DNA from: Paramacrobiotus metropolitanus
Taxonomy: Eukaryota; Tardigrada; Eutardigrada; Parachela; Macrobiotidae
Length of the DNA: 64,000 nt
NCBI RefSeq assembly: GCF_019649055.1
Contig: NW_026570291.1
Location: forward strand, 310,001-374,000
Reading direction: 5' to 3'
Below the pieces are notes generated by a model that made no database searches, had not been told where the DNA came from, and saw only the letters and a list, made by a program, of their open reading frames with translations. The translations under genes and the position numbers were made by a program. This document shows positions 11,257-22,500 of this stretch, piece by piece (position 1 is the first letter of the stretch; every line of letters starts with the position of its first letter).

Positions 11257-11935
11257 GGTTTGTGGACTGTGGCACTCAGTACTGGATGCCTCGCCTTCAT
11301 ATGCCAGAGTCGCAATCGACTTTCAATGTATCAGCAAATACCCACCAGGTTTGCAAGAGACGGAAGGATATTATTTAGCTGATCTGCTGGATCGCAGTGT
11401 GACACCTTTTGCAAAGTCCCTAATCCTAATTAACATGGATCATCGCATAAGTTATACTCTCTTCGTTATGAACACGGTTTGTTCGCTATTTAAACTAAAG
11501 TGTGCCAAGTTACCGATTATTGGGATCAAAGGCAGCACGGTGGAACACGAATTCAGCTATCGTCAGGTCCGTCCTGGAGGCCGGCAACATGTGTTGGACT
11601 TCCTACCCAAAATGATGCCATTCTGTCATCGGTTATTGGTATGGGACTATGCCGTTAGGACGCCAGTGATGTCATGCTTCGAAACTTGCCTAACAAAGCT
11701 GACCCGCCCCCAAGCAAAACCAAAGGATACGGCGATCACAATTCCCAGAATGTCATTTGATTGTTCCGTCACGCAGAACGAAATAAGACGACAGTACATG
11801 GATTACCTAGAAAATTCCTTGCCGCCTGCGGATGGGATCAGAGACCGTCTGAGGGAGCAGCACCGAGTGATGGTAGGAACGTTGTCCTATCCCGACCAAT
11901 GGCAAAACTTCCGAACTTTGTTGAGGAGGTGCTAG
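11257..11935 (+). CDS. Unknown protein, C-terminal part, possibly of the 5.8-kb family
   Basis: The frame is open from 11216. A plausible splice acceptor (TTTATCCAG) puts the exon start at 11257, since there is no ATG near the beginning. It reads SYARVAIDFQCISKYPPGL, then YYLADLLDRSVTPFAKSLIL, MNTVCSLFKLKCAKLP and LPKMMPFCHRLLVWDYAV, and ends WQNFRTLLRRC. The Leu-rich helix/strand alternation and a C-terminal charged coil (RRQYMDYLENSLPPADGIRD) are clear, but no named domain is recognised. There is no signal peptide. The piece looks like the C-terminal half of the family whose N-terminal half is at 5792-6736. A single split gene or two independent remnants are both possible. Confidence 0.5.
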
Positions 11936-14462
11936 TATTGGCGTCAATAATTAATTTCCGGTTAACGGCTTAACGCTTTAATACAAAACACTATCAACAG
12001 ATATTTTCACTAGTCCACCACAAAATAAATGGCCAATGGCACTGCAGAACAGTGATCTGATGATTACAGTACAATCGTTTTTGCAGTCGTACAGTCGTAC
12101 TCGTAATTTGCAATAATAATAATTATTATCGTATTGTAGTACCTTTCGCTGCTCAGTCTTAAAGTTACTTCAAGTTAAAGTGCGATTTTGGTTTAACGTA
12201 ACCAGCCAATAGATTCGAATTTCAAAGCTAGTTAAATGTTCTCTAAATAAAAGGAGCCTATACACAGCTGTGTACAGACTCTGACAGTAGAGATATTATT
12301 TTTTACGTTTCTTTATTCGATAATAGCCATCAGAGCGACATAAGCAGCATCAGTGGCCTCACTACTTCAAATGATTTGGATTTATACGCTAAAAGAGCAA
12401 CCAAAATCGTTAGAATTGTCCCGCGTATTTGACCACACATTCATGGTACCGAGAACACAGGCCGCATTAACCCTAACTACACCTAATCTCGATGTTTTAG
12501 AAAGGCTGTAGAGATACTACTGTAGAGGTACTACTATTGTATTGTAGTTCTAACGTGAGTCTTCGCTGCAGAAAATTACAATACATACATACGTAGTTAG
12601 GTTAGGCAATGTGATTGAGTGCCAAAAAAACCGCCGTTTCGTGGTGTTGGAGTGTTTTACTAGGTAGTTCTCGTCGGAATCTAATTACTTACAATTTTTT
12701 TGTTTAACCACAGTCTCGTAATATTACAGTACATCTTCATAAATAGTTACATGATGCTTTTTCTGCAGTCACACATTCAACGCATTGATGACAGACGGGC
12801 ATTACTGGGAAAATTTGGATGTGCGAAATTTCGATGCTTTGCCTCTAAGCCGACTTATCCTGCACATGATCGATGCTGTAGAAGGTTTGCCATTTGGATA
12901 AATCAACGTACTCCCATAAGCGCATTACATTACCGCGTTTGCTGAGAGGTCACGGAGAAAAGTTTATGTATCATTCCGTGCAGGGATTTTTTAAATTGAA
13001 TTTGCTATTTTACAGCTTGAGTGTGTCGTGTTTCCTATTATTGTAGCCACGTGTTAAAGTTAAGCGGTATTCTGCTTAACTTTGTCAAGTGCATCCCTGT
13101 TTGGTCGATCTGAAATTTCTCAAGGACCAAAGCAATTGTATTTAAAGCTGACCTACTGATATCGTTGCGATTTCATCGGCCAAAAACTTCAAATAAAATA
13201 TCGCAGGCGTGCTTAGCGTGGCTTGCATTCGAAATAATCCAGAACGCAGTCCACTATTTTAAAAGTAGCATTTCGTACAGTAATTTTTACGTAACACGAG
13301 AAAGGCATGATTCTGACCATGCAAAGCTAACGGAGCAGTTAGGTTACTATAGTTCCTTCCAGTTTTACCTTCTGATTCGGAAAATTCTAAGGTTACCGTA
13401 CATGTTTGATTGCACAGCGTTGACTGTATCTTGCATTACAGTAGCAGAAATGTTTTGTTAGTACTATACGAGTCGTACTACAGAGTGCGGTCGCCGGTTA
13501 GGGAAAAACTACGCCAAGAGAGTGTGCTCGTAAGTTGCTCGTAAGTTGTGGTTAAGGGGACTGTTTATTTTCTCTTGTAAGGTTTTGCAGCAGATGTCCG
13601 TAACACGGGAATCTTCGGCTTCTGCAAAACATTCAAAAGTGCTCCACGTTGTCAAGGCGTTGATAATGGTTCAAAATTGCCTTAAAATCCAATCTTCAGA
13701 ACCACGTTGCCAGCGCTAAAGCCTTTTTTTAAGAAGTGTTTAGAGGTTGTCGTTCTTGGGGATTTCGTATGTACAGTATATAAAAAGTTGTGCCGAAAGC
13801 ATTAGCATATGGACCGTTCTTTACGGGAAATCAAAATTGTACATTCTCTTCCATAATTATAGTACATGAAGTATAATACTAATAATTTATTACTGTATAG
13901 ATATAGCACTATTATTGTACTGTATTGTGTTAAATTGAATTGTACTGCATTGAAGCATTGAACTTTTCCACAAAAATAAAGGAAAATGGCTTGTCGTTTG
14001 CCGCTTTACCAGTGGGACCCCTACAAGAAAAGCTAGCGACCACGGTTACACGGCGCGCATGTACGCTGTAGCCTGTAAGTACACGGAGTGCCTGGAACAT
14101 TCAAAGGTCAACTATTTGCAGTACGTGTAAAAGCTAATTCTAAAAGCCAGCGCCGTGATAAAAGCAACTTTGATCCAGGTAGGCCGGCCTCTGCTATTTG
14201 ATATGCAACAATTTTGTACCAGATTTAATGGTTACCGGTAGTTTTGTTTTCATGCTTTTTCTGATTCTGCCAATAAAGCGGAAGCTGCCATATACAGTAT
14301 AAATACAGTATATAACCAAAGGAAACTGTTTATTTTTGCTTATATTGTACATTTGAACAATTAGTACAGACAGTGTGTACAGATCAGATCAGTATTTTGC
14401 AATGTATCATAATTATTGTGCTACAGAGTAGCGCCGATGCTTTTGCAAAATTTAAAAACTCG
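11936..14462. other. Intergenic; one retroelement remnant, otherwise no gene seen
   Basis: Apart from the remnant at about 12,393-12,510, this stretch shows only short ORFs. Simple AT-rich sequence and TACTGTA-rich runs are frequent (for example 13,840-13,960). Confidence 0.45.
12393..12510 (-). mobile_element. Short remnant of the same retroelement C-terminus
   Basis: On the minus strand, one frame reads RLGVVRVNAACVLGTMNVWS, then a segment with NSNDFGC. This aligns with the end of the fragment at 8.7-9.6 kb (RLSLAVVRRNAAAVLGTM, then SNDFGC). At the DNA level both contain CCAAAATCGTTAGAAT. It is a third, very short copy. Confidence 0.55.
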
Positions 14463-15558
14463 TTAGTGTCGCCCATACCAGTTTAATTTTCTCTGCTCGT
14501 GATCTCTGACACGGATATCCCTCGAAGAAGAGGATTTCCGAAAACGCTTGATTAAAGCCCGGCTCGTAACAATAATGACTCCCAGAAGAGCCAAACTCTC
14601 AAGAAATCCAAAGGCCTGCAGATAACCAGAGATCAGACTTGTCTGAATAAACGAGTGGTATTACCAATATCTGTTTATTGATATTTATTGTACAAGCCTG
14701 TCCGGCAATTTCTGTCGTAAAGGTACAGATAGCACGTATTTAGCGCGAAGTTTGCGCTATAGCGATTGCCACTACACTACGTTTGGCGTAACACGCAAAT
14801 TTGTGTATTTCGCTGTATTGAACCGGCAGAAATTACCGGACAAGCTTGTACATTTAATTGTTATTTATTGCAGGCATTCACGACTTACTGCACTTGCTGC
14901 AAATGGCGAATAGTTTGTAGAGCCCGCTAGAACACATGACGAGATGAAAGTGATAGTGCACCACAACGCCGAATGTCCAATTACCTAAAGATGTGCGACA
15001 AAATTATATAAACCATCACCTGTTTTCGATATTACATGCAACGCTTCTCAGAGTTATATACAATGGCATCCATAGCGGTTTCACTTAATCCAGTAGTCGT
15101 CCATACGACAAATCCCGCCAATGCAATGAAAATTGTTAGGAACAACCACGACGTGACAACGGTGAATTCGTGAAATGTTGTTCCCGTAACGCGAAAATGC
15201 ACGCCGTGCTCTCGATGGATTCCCGATTCCAGCGCTATCATTGCAATTAATGCGCACACCTGGATATTAGAGGATGACACAGGTTTTTATGAATTACAAT
15301 AATTTAAAATTACGATAAAACATGAAATATTTATCCAAATGCAAGATGTTTTCTGTGGCAGCAACGGGAGGATTCCATAAAAAGTACTAATACAAATTGG
15401 CCTTAATATGAGCTGGATTGCATATTTTTGCATACCATAGCGACCACTTTTAAAATTCCGCCGATACTGGTAAAATAGCTTTTATTGAATCCGATCTTTC
15501 TTCCATGATATGGATCAATGTCAACTACGGGTGGCGGAGAATATAATGGGGAAGGCAT
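14463..15558 (-). CDS. MARVEL-domain four-helix membrane protein (CMTM-like), 189 aa
   Basis: Four minus-strand exons join in frame: 15436-15558, 15062-15259, 14889-14984 and 14463-14615, giving 189 aa. The ATG at 15558 gives a Pro-rich cytosolic leader (MPSPLYSPPPVVDIDPYHGR). Four hydrophobic segments follow: FTSIGGILKVVAMVCALIAM, TSWLFLTIFIALAGFVVW, ALWCTITFISSCVLAG, and AFGFLESLALLGVIIV. A basic tail (IKRFRKSSSSRD) ends the protein. The layout of four helices with an opening Y-x-x-S-x-x-G-I-L-K helix is that of MARVEL proteins (CMTM, plasmolipin), which act in vesicle traffic and membrane apposition. Splice signals are canonical, though the exon 2 donor (ATT/GTATAT) is weak and was chosen to keep frame. 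A 160-bp inverted-repeat element lies in intron 3. Confidence 0.75.
14691..14850. mobile_element. 160-bp TA-flanked MITE within the MARVEL gene intron
   Basis: The terminal inverted repeats are about 27 bp with three mismatches: TACAAGCCTGTCCGGCAATT on the left, and the complement TACAAGCTTGTCCGGTAATT on the right. Each end begins with TA, which fits a Tc1/mariner-type insertion. It contains no coding sequence. It lies between exons 3 and 4 of the MARVEL gene. Confidence 0.65.
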
Positions 15559-17222
15559 TTGCCACTGAAAACTGAAATTCTGTTTTATAAAAATACCATT
15601 TAAATAACGCAGTAAATTGAACAGTTTTCAAAAATGTCAGTACCACGTACGTACGAGTTTTTAGCAGGAACGGAATGAGTTTTGGAAAGTTGTGTAGATA
15701 CCAACATTAAGACGAGTTTCCCGGTTGAAGTCCGAAATATATTCGGGATTTAAGCGGATGTGCATACATTAGCTACCTATAAATTGGTATTTGTGCGAAT
15801 GCTCATGCATGAAAAATCAGAATTCGCAAAAAAAAAACAATTAAGAAATAATACTCGTGTGCCGTTAATGAGAGTTCTCTCAACTTACAAGTACCAGCTT
15901 GTATCGGCAGAAATTAACCAGACCACAATTGTTGCAAGAGAAAAATATGAGCTCATTATTAGTAATGATAATAATGCTAGTGGGCTGAGTGCTTTGCCGC
16001 AAGCGCTGATGAACCAAGTATGCGCGCAGTAACGGGTTTTTGGATAAGAAAGCATTCAACAAAAAAGCTATGGGATTAATAAGACGGAAGTTTTTTCCGC
16101 ACACCTGTTCGAAAAAGACTGTTTGCAGTTTGCGTAGATAGCGCCAAGTTAAGCAGATTATGCCGGTAACATTTCCAAGTCAGTAACGTACGGTAGTCTA
16201 AAAATATACTTATACGTACTTCTAAAATTTACCTACTATACTTACACGTAGTGCGTGGTGCATTTTTCGAGGTACTGCATCCGAATTAAGCACACAGTAA
16301 CATTTTCGGATGCTCTAATTAACGCGTTGTCGGCAGCTATCTAACTAGCGGGTCTACTCGAGTATCAGATGAGATTAGGCACCATTACTGCACCACAAAA
16401 AAAAAACAAAAACCCTGCACCATAAAAAACAAAGAAAGATGTGGTGTTAATTAAATTAATAATGCATGCGATTTACATCTACTGATTCTCGGCTATGTGT
16501 TTTAGCTGCTTGACCAGTGATCACTCACCAGATGTTATTACCTAAAACCCATAATTATATGCTCCTTTCTCTCATTTTCAATCATGCCTGTCAACTAAAC
16601 TGGAATCTGCCGCATTAATTAAGCTAATTTTGTTTGAGCGAAATAGCCACGCTAGTGTATTACTGTATATTTCTTATTGCTCCGAAGTACGTATTTTACC
16701 ACACATCATGTTATCACTCATAGGAAAAAACGATTGCGGCATACTTTGCGTTGAGCCTCTGTAAGTGGTATGCCGCATACTACTGTCTGTTATGCGCCAA
16801 GTCGAAATTTAGGCCTCTGCTTGATTTTCGTGTGAGTCACGCGCTGTAATTTAATTTAATTCAAATCAGAGCAGGCATTCCATTTCCAGCTACAGTAGAA
16901 TGACAATCTAGCATGGGATTTTAGACCTGGCTACTTAGTGCTAAAAAGGAAAAACATCGAAATTAATGTAGACGAGAATAAAAGCCCTCCGTATACAATC
17001 AATTTTCCTAAATGCAGTTCTGAAAAAAACCATCAGTCATTATTTTAAAACAGCCAGCGGAATATATTGCGCTTCTAAGCAAATCAAAAAACGTAACTCA
17101 CGGATAGTACTGCCGCAACGGCTCATCTTATCCAGAAGCTTGTCCAGTCTCCATGCTAACGTTGTTTTCCCACATTTGGATGCCGCACTGGTTTCGATGT
17201 TAGGTGATCCGCGCTACGTACA
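15559..17222. other. Intergenic; second dispersed-repeat copy, no gene seen
   Basis: Only short ORFs. The stretch includes the inverted copy of the SINE-like repeat at about 16,842-16,935. Confidence 0.45.
16842..16935 (-). repeat. Dispersed repeat, possibly SINE-like (copy 2)
   Basis: Read on the minus strand, this contains GCCAGGTCTAAAATCCCATG and then a GAATTAAATTAAATT tail. It aligns with 10,648-10,745 in the opposite orientation, by eye at about 75-80 percent. Confidence 0.45.
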
Positions 17223-17230
17223 CTGTATTG

Positions 17231-18095
17231 TAGTGCCCTGCAACGGAGTCGAAAACTTCGTCCAGTCCGATCCGAACTAATAAATTTTTCTCCGAACCCA
17301 GTCCGACTCCGAATTTTCAAAATCATACTCCGACCACTCCGATCCGTAAATATTTTTTACAAATCCGAATCCAGTCCGATCCGCTCCGAAAATTTTTGTC
17401 ATATTTATTTTTTGTCCCATTCCAGAAAAATCTATAATACATACCTATAATATCCGCTGCAACAATTAAAGATAGCGCACGCCAAGTTGTCATCAAAATT
17501 TTCAATTTTCAAAATCTTCAGAACGTTTATTTAATTTTTATGTAATCTCCATTCTCCGTATAAATTTTGCGTCGTTTTAGCCATAGATTGCTCATACCTG
17601 GGCGTTTTTCGAGTTGCGAGTTCCGAAAATTTCGGTATTTTTGCCATCGCAAAAACCACAGTTGCTTTCACGTGTTAGTGGCATCTCCTTTAGTTCTCAA
17701 CAAAAAAACTCATAAAAGTTGTACCTAATTCAGGTTTCTTTTTTTGATTGAACAAGCTTCGCCTCTAACAAATGGCACAGTAACTGAAGTTAACGTAATA
17801 GAAGTAGCTATGTTCAGTGCTTTACTGAGTCACACTAAAGCCTCGCGCGGAGCGCGAAGCTGACGATGCATTTTGTCCTAAAAATTATGGAAATTCTATA
17901 AAAATTATTTGAAAATACAATTTTATTTCGGATAATTCGGATTCCTAATTACATCCGAATCCGATCCATTCAGGCAAGCCTAAACTCCGAAACCACTCCG
18001 ATCCGAATTTTTTTAAAACAAATCCGTCCAATCCGCTCCGAAAATCGGAGTGGATTCGGAGCGGTTCGGATTTACCAATCCGTTGCAGGGCTCTA
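17231..18095. mobile_element. hAT-type non-autonomous element (865 bp) with 8-bp target duplication
   Basis: The ends form inverted repeats: TAGTGCCCTGCAACGGA at the left and, on the opposite strand, TAGAGCCCTGCAACGGA at the right (one mismatch in 17). The 8-mer CTGTATTG lies immediately outside both ends (17223-17230 and 18096-18103), a target duplication length typical of hAT transposons. Many copies of a TCCGA(A/T)CC motif are clustered just inside both ends (17,265-17,390 and 17,940-18,075), as expected of subterminal transposase-binding repeats. No long ORF is present inside, so movement would require an enzyme encoded elsewhere. The intact duplication and near-perfect ends suggest a fairly recent insertion. 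Confidence 0.8.
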
Positions 18096-18248
18096 CTGTA
18101 TTGTACATACGGCTTCTTTTCAGCAGCTGTACTTGCACGGGAAAAGTCTAAACCCACAAATCCCTAGCTTACTCACAATTTTGCAGTCGCTTTTATAATT
18201 CTCTGCACAGTTCATGCAGCTGCAGATTGCAGTAATTTTGAAAAAAAT

Positions 18249-18587
18249 TTATTCGCTTAGGCAAAATGTGTAGTGTAAATCCTGGCTACTATTATTTCGA
18301 CTGCGTCTCGTTTCGCATGCTCCCCAAGGCGAAAGATCCGGATCTGACCATAATATGTAATTTATAGACGCAAAGTCGTTTAGTTTTACACCGATGCCAA
18401 AAGGCGGGTTTCCAGATTCAGCCTTGGCAGCGTGGTTTCCGATATGCAAATTCATGAATAAAAATGTAGGGTTTTGCGCCGGTAGTAGGAAAAAGTAGTA
18501 TTGACGTAATCCGAAATCAATCAGTAAATCGTAAACGGATGTGTCGCCGGAAGCAGGCAACACACGAATTTTATATTGCGAATACAT
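18249..18587 (-). CDS. Unknown 112-aa protein or exon
   Basis: An ATG opens a 112-codon minus-strand frame with protein-like composition: VYDLLIDFGLRQYYFFLLPA, then FLFMNLHIGNHAAKAES and IGVKLNDFASINYILW. Hydrophobic residues alternate as in a beta-rich domain. Two Cys occur near the end. I recognise no family. It could be a single-exon gene, one exon of a larger gene, or a remnant. A terminal stop follows directly. There is no signal peptide. Confidence 0.4.
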   Translation of the reverse strand: MYSQYKIRVLPASGDTSVYDLLIDFGLRQYYFFLLPAQNPTFLFMNLHIGNHAAKAESGNPPFGIGVKLNDFASINYILWSDPDLSPWGACETRRSRNNSSQDLHYTFCLSE

Positions 18588-19566
18588 ATGTGTACTTGGC
18601 TCGAATTTCTGTTCCGCCAGCCTACGTCTACATTGACGTCTTGTTTATCAAAGGTTTTCCTCAAGATAATTAAATTTTATTTAAAACAGTCTATGCAGCT
18701 CGGAACAGAGTCGGCAAAAGAAACCGTGTATTTCGAGGCTGCTAACGATTTCGACTCTTTAACGGTTTCCGTATCAAAATAATCGGAGAATGTTGTTGAT
18801 GAAGCCGGTAGTGAAGATAGAAGAAAGGTAGAAACATGTACCGTGGAAGATGTTCATCGTTGGTCCCGGTACGAATGACAAGAATTATGGTGCTGTAGAC
18901 TATTATGGTGCGATGCATTCTTGGAACACTGGCTCTTCTCACGAATTTCGGATAATTATGTAACTAGAAATGCGTGCAGCTAATATTTTCTGAAATTCGT
19001 GAAACGTATAAAAGACAGGAGAAATTGTCTAAAGCCTGATTTCCTTCGCTTCACTGGGCGTTGTTCAGTACAGTTGCATGAGCAAAATGTACTCGTATAA
19101 CTGTTAACTACAAGGATGGTAAATCGGATGATAATGCATAAACATGGTTAAAAAACATTGAATTATCACAAATAAGTGACATAGCCCTACCTGTTTGGAA
19201 CGCATGCCTGCCGGGCTTACAATTTTGTTCTGTTTGTTCACTTACTGTAGTACAAGTACAAGATGGCGGCGAACAGTATTGTAACAAATAGGTAGTGGCA
19301 TTGTTATGACGTTATCAGACGACTTTCGATGACTGCATCCTGTTACCATATTATAGTCAATATTACATCCCCATTGCCAGTTAAACTCTGCTCGGTTAGG
19401 TTACTTTACGATTTAACACGTTATTAATTTAAGACATCTAAACAGTGTTCGCGCTTATTGTAATCCGACTGTTTGGCCAGCGGAAGCAGCTTGTTTAATT
19501 ATATACTGTAATTTATGTTGTTCATCAGAAATTTGTAGTAATATACAAAGACATCACTCAAAAAAG
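18588..19566. other. Upstream region of transporter copy 1, no gene seen
   Basis: No convincing coding sequence on either strand. It presumably contains the promoter and 5' untranslated region of the first transporter gene, but no clear element can be pointed to. Confidence 0.4.
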
Positions 19567-22500
19567 ATGTTTAAGGAACGTCTGGCTGTTTTAAAGGTCA
19601 TGCTCCTTATCGGCGGAATCTGTTGCGGAGTCGGTAAGAACGTGGTACATCATACTCGATGGAATTATGGGTCGCCAACTACACACAGTTTACCGATTGG
19701 CACTGCATACAATGATTTGGGTCTTAACTAAGCTCACGCTGATATATATTGAGCAAGATTTGACGATAAACCAGAACTGCAAAGGATTGGTCAAAAGCAT
19801 TGAGAAACCTTAAGCTTTTTCTTAAGCCGGCCTTTCTCACTCTGGTAGTTCTGTCCGTGATCAAAACAGAAATCAAATATCGACCACTATGTAGGCTAAA
19901 TGGGGATTAAGTTTCATAACATTATGACTGTTTTCTACAATTATTACGTATTAAGGCTATGCAGATGCCAAGGAGAGTAATATCACGCTTGATACGGAAT
20001 GTTTCTGACCAATAGGACTGGCTTTTGGATTGCGATCTATGGGTGTGCATGAAAGTCCCCGTAAAGTCACATATGTGCTGTTCATCGGAGACCTGTTTTT
20101 GAGCATGCTAAAATGTGTCACCATTCCTTTGATGGTATCGTCCATTATCACGGGCTTGTCCAGCTTCGACAACCCCACCAGCGGTCAGATTGGTTTCCGC
20201 TCCGTGCTGTATTACTTGATTACGGTTTTCCTGGCTGTGTGTGTCGGCATTGGCATGGTCACGGCCATACGGCCCGGATATTTTAACATTGGTGACGAGG
20301 AAAGCGTTGCCGTAACGGCACAAAAGCCGGCTCCTAAATGGGCCGAACGGGTAGTCATGACCGCCGATACGATTATGGACTTGGTCAGGAATATGTTCCC
20401 TCCAAATATCATTCAAGCTTGTTTTGCCCGGGTACTAAAAACTATGGCGATATTAAAATACTTACATATTTACTAAGTATATTAAAATTTTATTTTGATG
20501 GCTTTAAATGGCTTTAATTACGCATTCGATGTACAGATGAAAAGTTCACGTTTGTACATTTGTAGCAGCAGACAGAGCTCCACCCACCGCCCAATAGAGT
20601 GGTCACCAACGCTACAGACATTATCCCGACTAGCACGACAATGCAGGTGTCCTCCACGAATAATGTTAACGTGGTCAATGATAGTACTAACTCCGGTCTC
20701 AACCGCTTCGCCGTTCAAGGTAAATTGCTGAGTAGAGTGCAAGCCATTTTATGCGATTTCTCCGTAAAGGTCAACTTGTCCTGAATGACAAGTTCTTGTT
20801 GTTAAAGTTGTAATAGATTATAGTGATTGGATCATTACAAGAAAAGCTGTCGAGGGAACTAACATTGTGGGCATTGTCGTCTGCAGCTTGGTTTGTGGTA
20901 AGTATCGAAACAGCTCCTAATTTGTTGCTTGCCAAGCGCTAAATATTTGGCGCAGAAACAACACGAGTCGCTCTTACTACTACCAAAATTTTAATGAGCA
21001 GTATTAATTGAAATCACCGCGCGTTTGTTTCACCGCGCGCTTGCCATGCTGCACAGGAATCGCTATTGCTCAATTGGGAGAACACGGAAAGCCTTTCGGG
21101 GATTTCTTCCGCAGCCTGAATTGCGTAATCACCGTCATCGTTAGATGGATTATGCGGTGCGAAAAGCTAACTTACTCTTTATGATTATACAAATGAGAGA
21201 GCACATTTATACGCAGTACCGCCATGCAAGGGGTAGTGTACATGAATATGGTATTTTGCGCCATTTGTAGGTTGGCTCCAATTGGGATATGTTTCCTTGT
21301 AGCGGGACAGCTGCTGAAAGTGACAAATCTTCCTATGGAATTCGCGCAGGTACATGTCTGTAGAACGTTTATTTCGATGATATACGTATTTTACTGGCAT
21401 TGTTGCTTTACAGCTGGGAATGTACATGTTAACTGTGCTAGTAAGTTACGCAAGAACGCCAGTGTTACGTGAAAATACGTGAAACTGGATATTAAACTGT
21501 CGAGAGCTCTAAGTACATTTTGGATAAAAAATTTAAGACTAATGTCTTCAGTTTTACGTACTCTATAGTGCGGGCTATGCATTCACGCTTTCGTCGTACT
21601 ACCACTGGTCTGCTTTGTGATTACGCGTCAAAATCCTTATCGTATCATACTTGGAGGATTGCGAGCATACGCCACCGGCTTCGGTACGGCTTCCAGTGCC
21701 GCGACCTTACCTGTAACTATGGAGTGCTGCAAAGAAAACAACAAAGTTGATGAGCGGTAATTAAGTTTTTTAGCTACATAAATGCGTACACATATGCCTG
21801 TGCAGCAGCTCCCTGTTACTTAGTCGATGCAATAATAAATATCTAGTTATTCGTGTTATTTAACAGATTTTATTAAGTATTGAGCAGATTTCGATTGTAT
21901 AAATCACTATGATATGTTCGCGAGAAAATTTTGACGTAATACTTATTTTGCAGCATATGCGATTTTACGCTGCCTATCGGTAAGAACTGAGAGCCACTAA
22001 ACTTAGCGGTCTTAGCCTGCCCACAATATTGTCACTTCGTAAAATTACCGTGAATGAATATGATTCGAACACAACTACCGATCGCGAGTAAATGCGTATT
22101 CTGTGTAGCTACTGCAATCAACCTGGACGGCACAGCACTGTATGAAGCAGTAGCAGCCATTTTCATTGCACAAAACTATAACGTTACCATGGACTTGGGC
22201 AAGCTCGCTGCCGTTAGGTACGTTGTGGATTTGCACTGCAGAATGATTTTGATTAACCGCCGGTACGATGCACTGCATTGCACATTCTAACCTTACAGTG
22301 TTACTGCTGCTGCCGCGGCTGTGGGCGCTCAAGGGATTCCCGAAGCTGGTCTAGTCACGCTGGTATAATCTCTTTCGCATTAGTACCTTACCCTAATTCT
22401 ATACTGAATGCTGTGCAACTTGCCCCAAAGGTCATGGTACTGGATGCAGTTGGGCTTCCGGCAAATCTTATTTTGGATATCCTAGCTGTCGATTGGTTGT

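Noticed and set aside
15760-16032. 90-codon plus-strand ORF
   Set aside because: No recognisable features; composition like its AT-rich surroundings.
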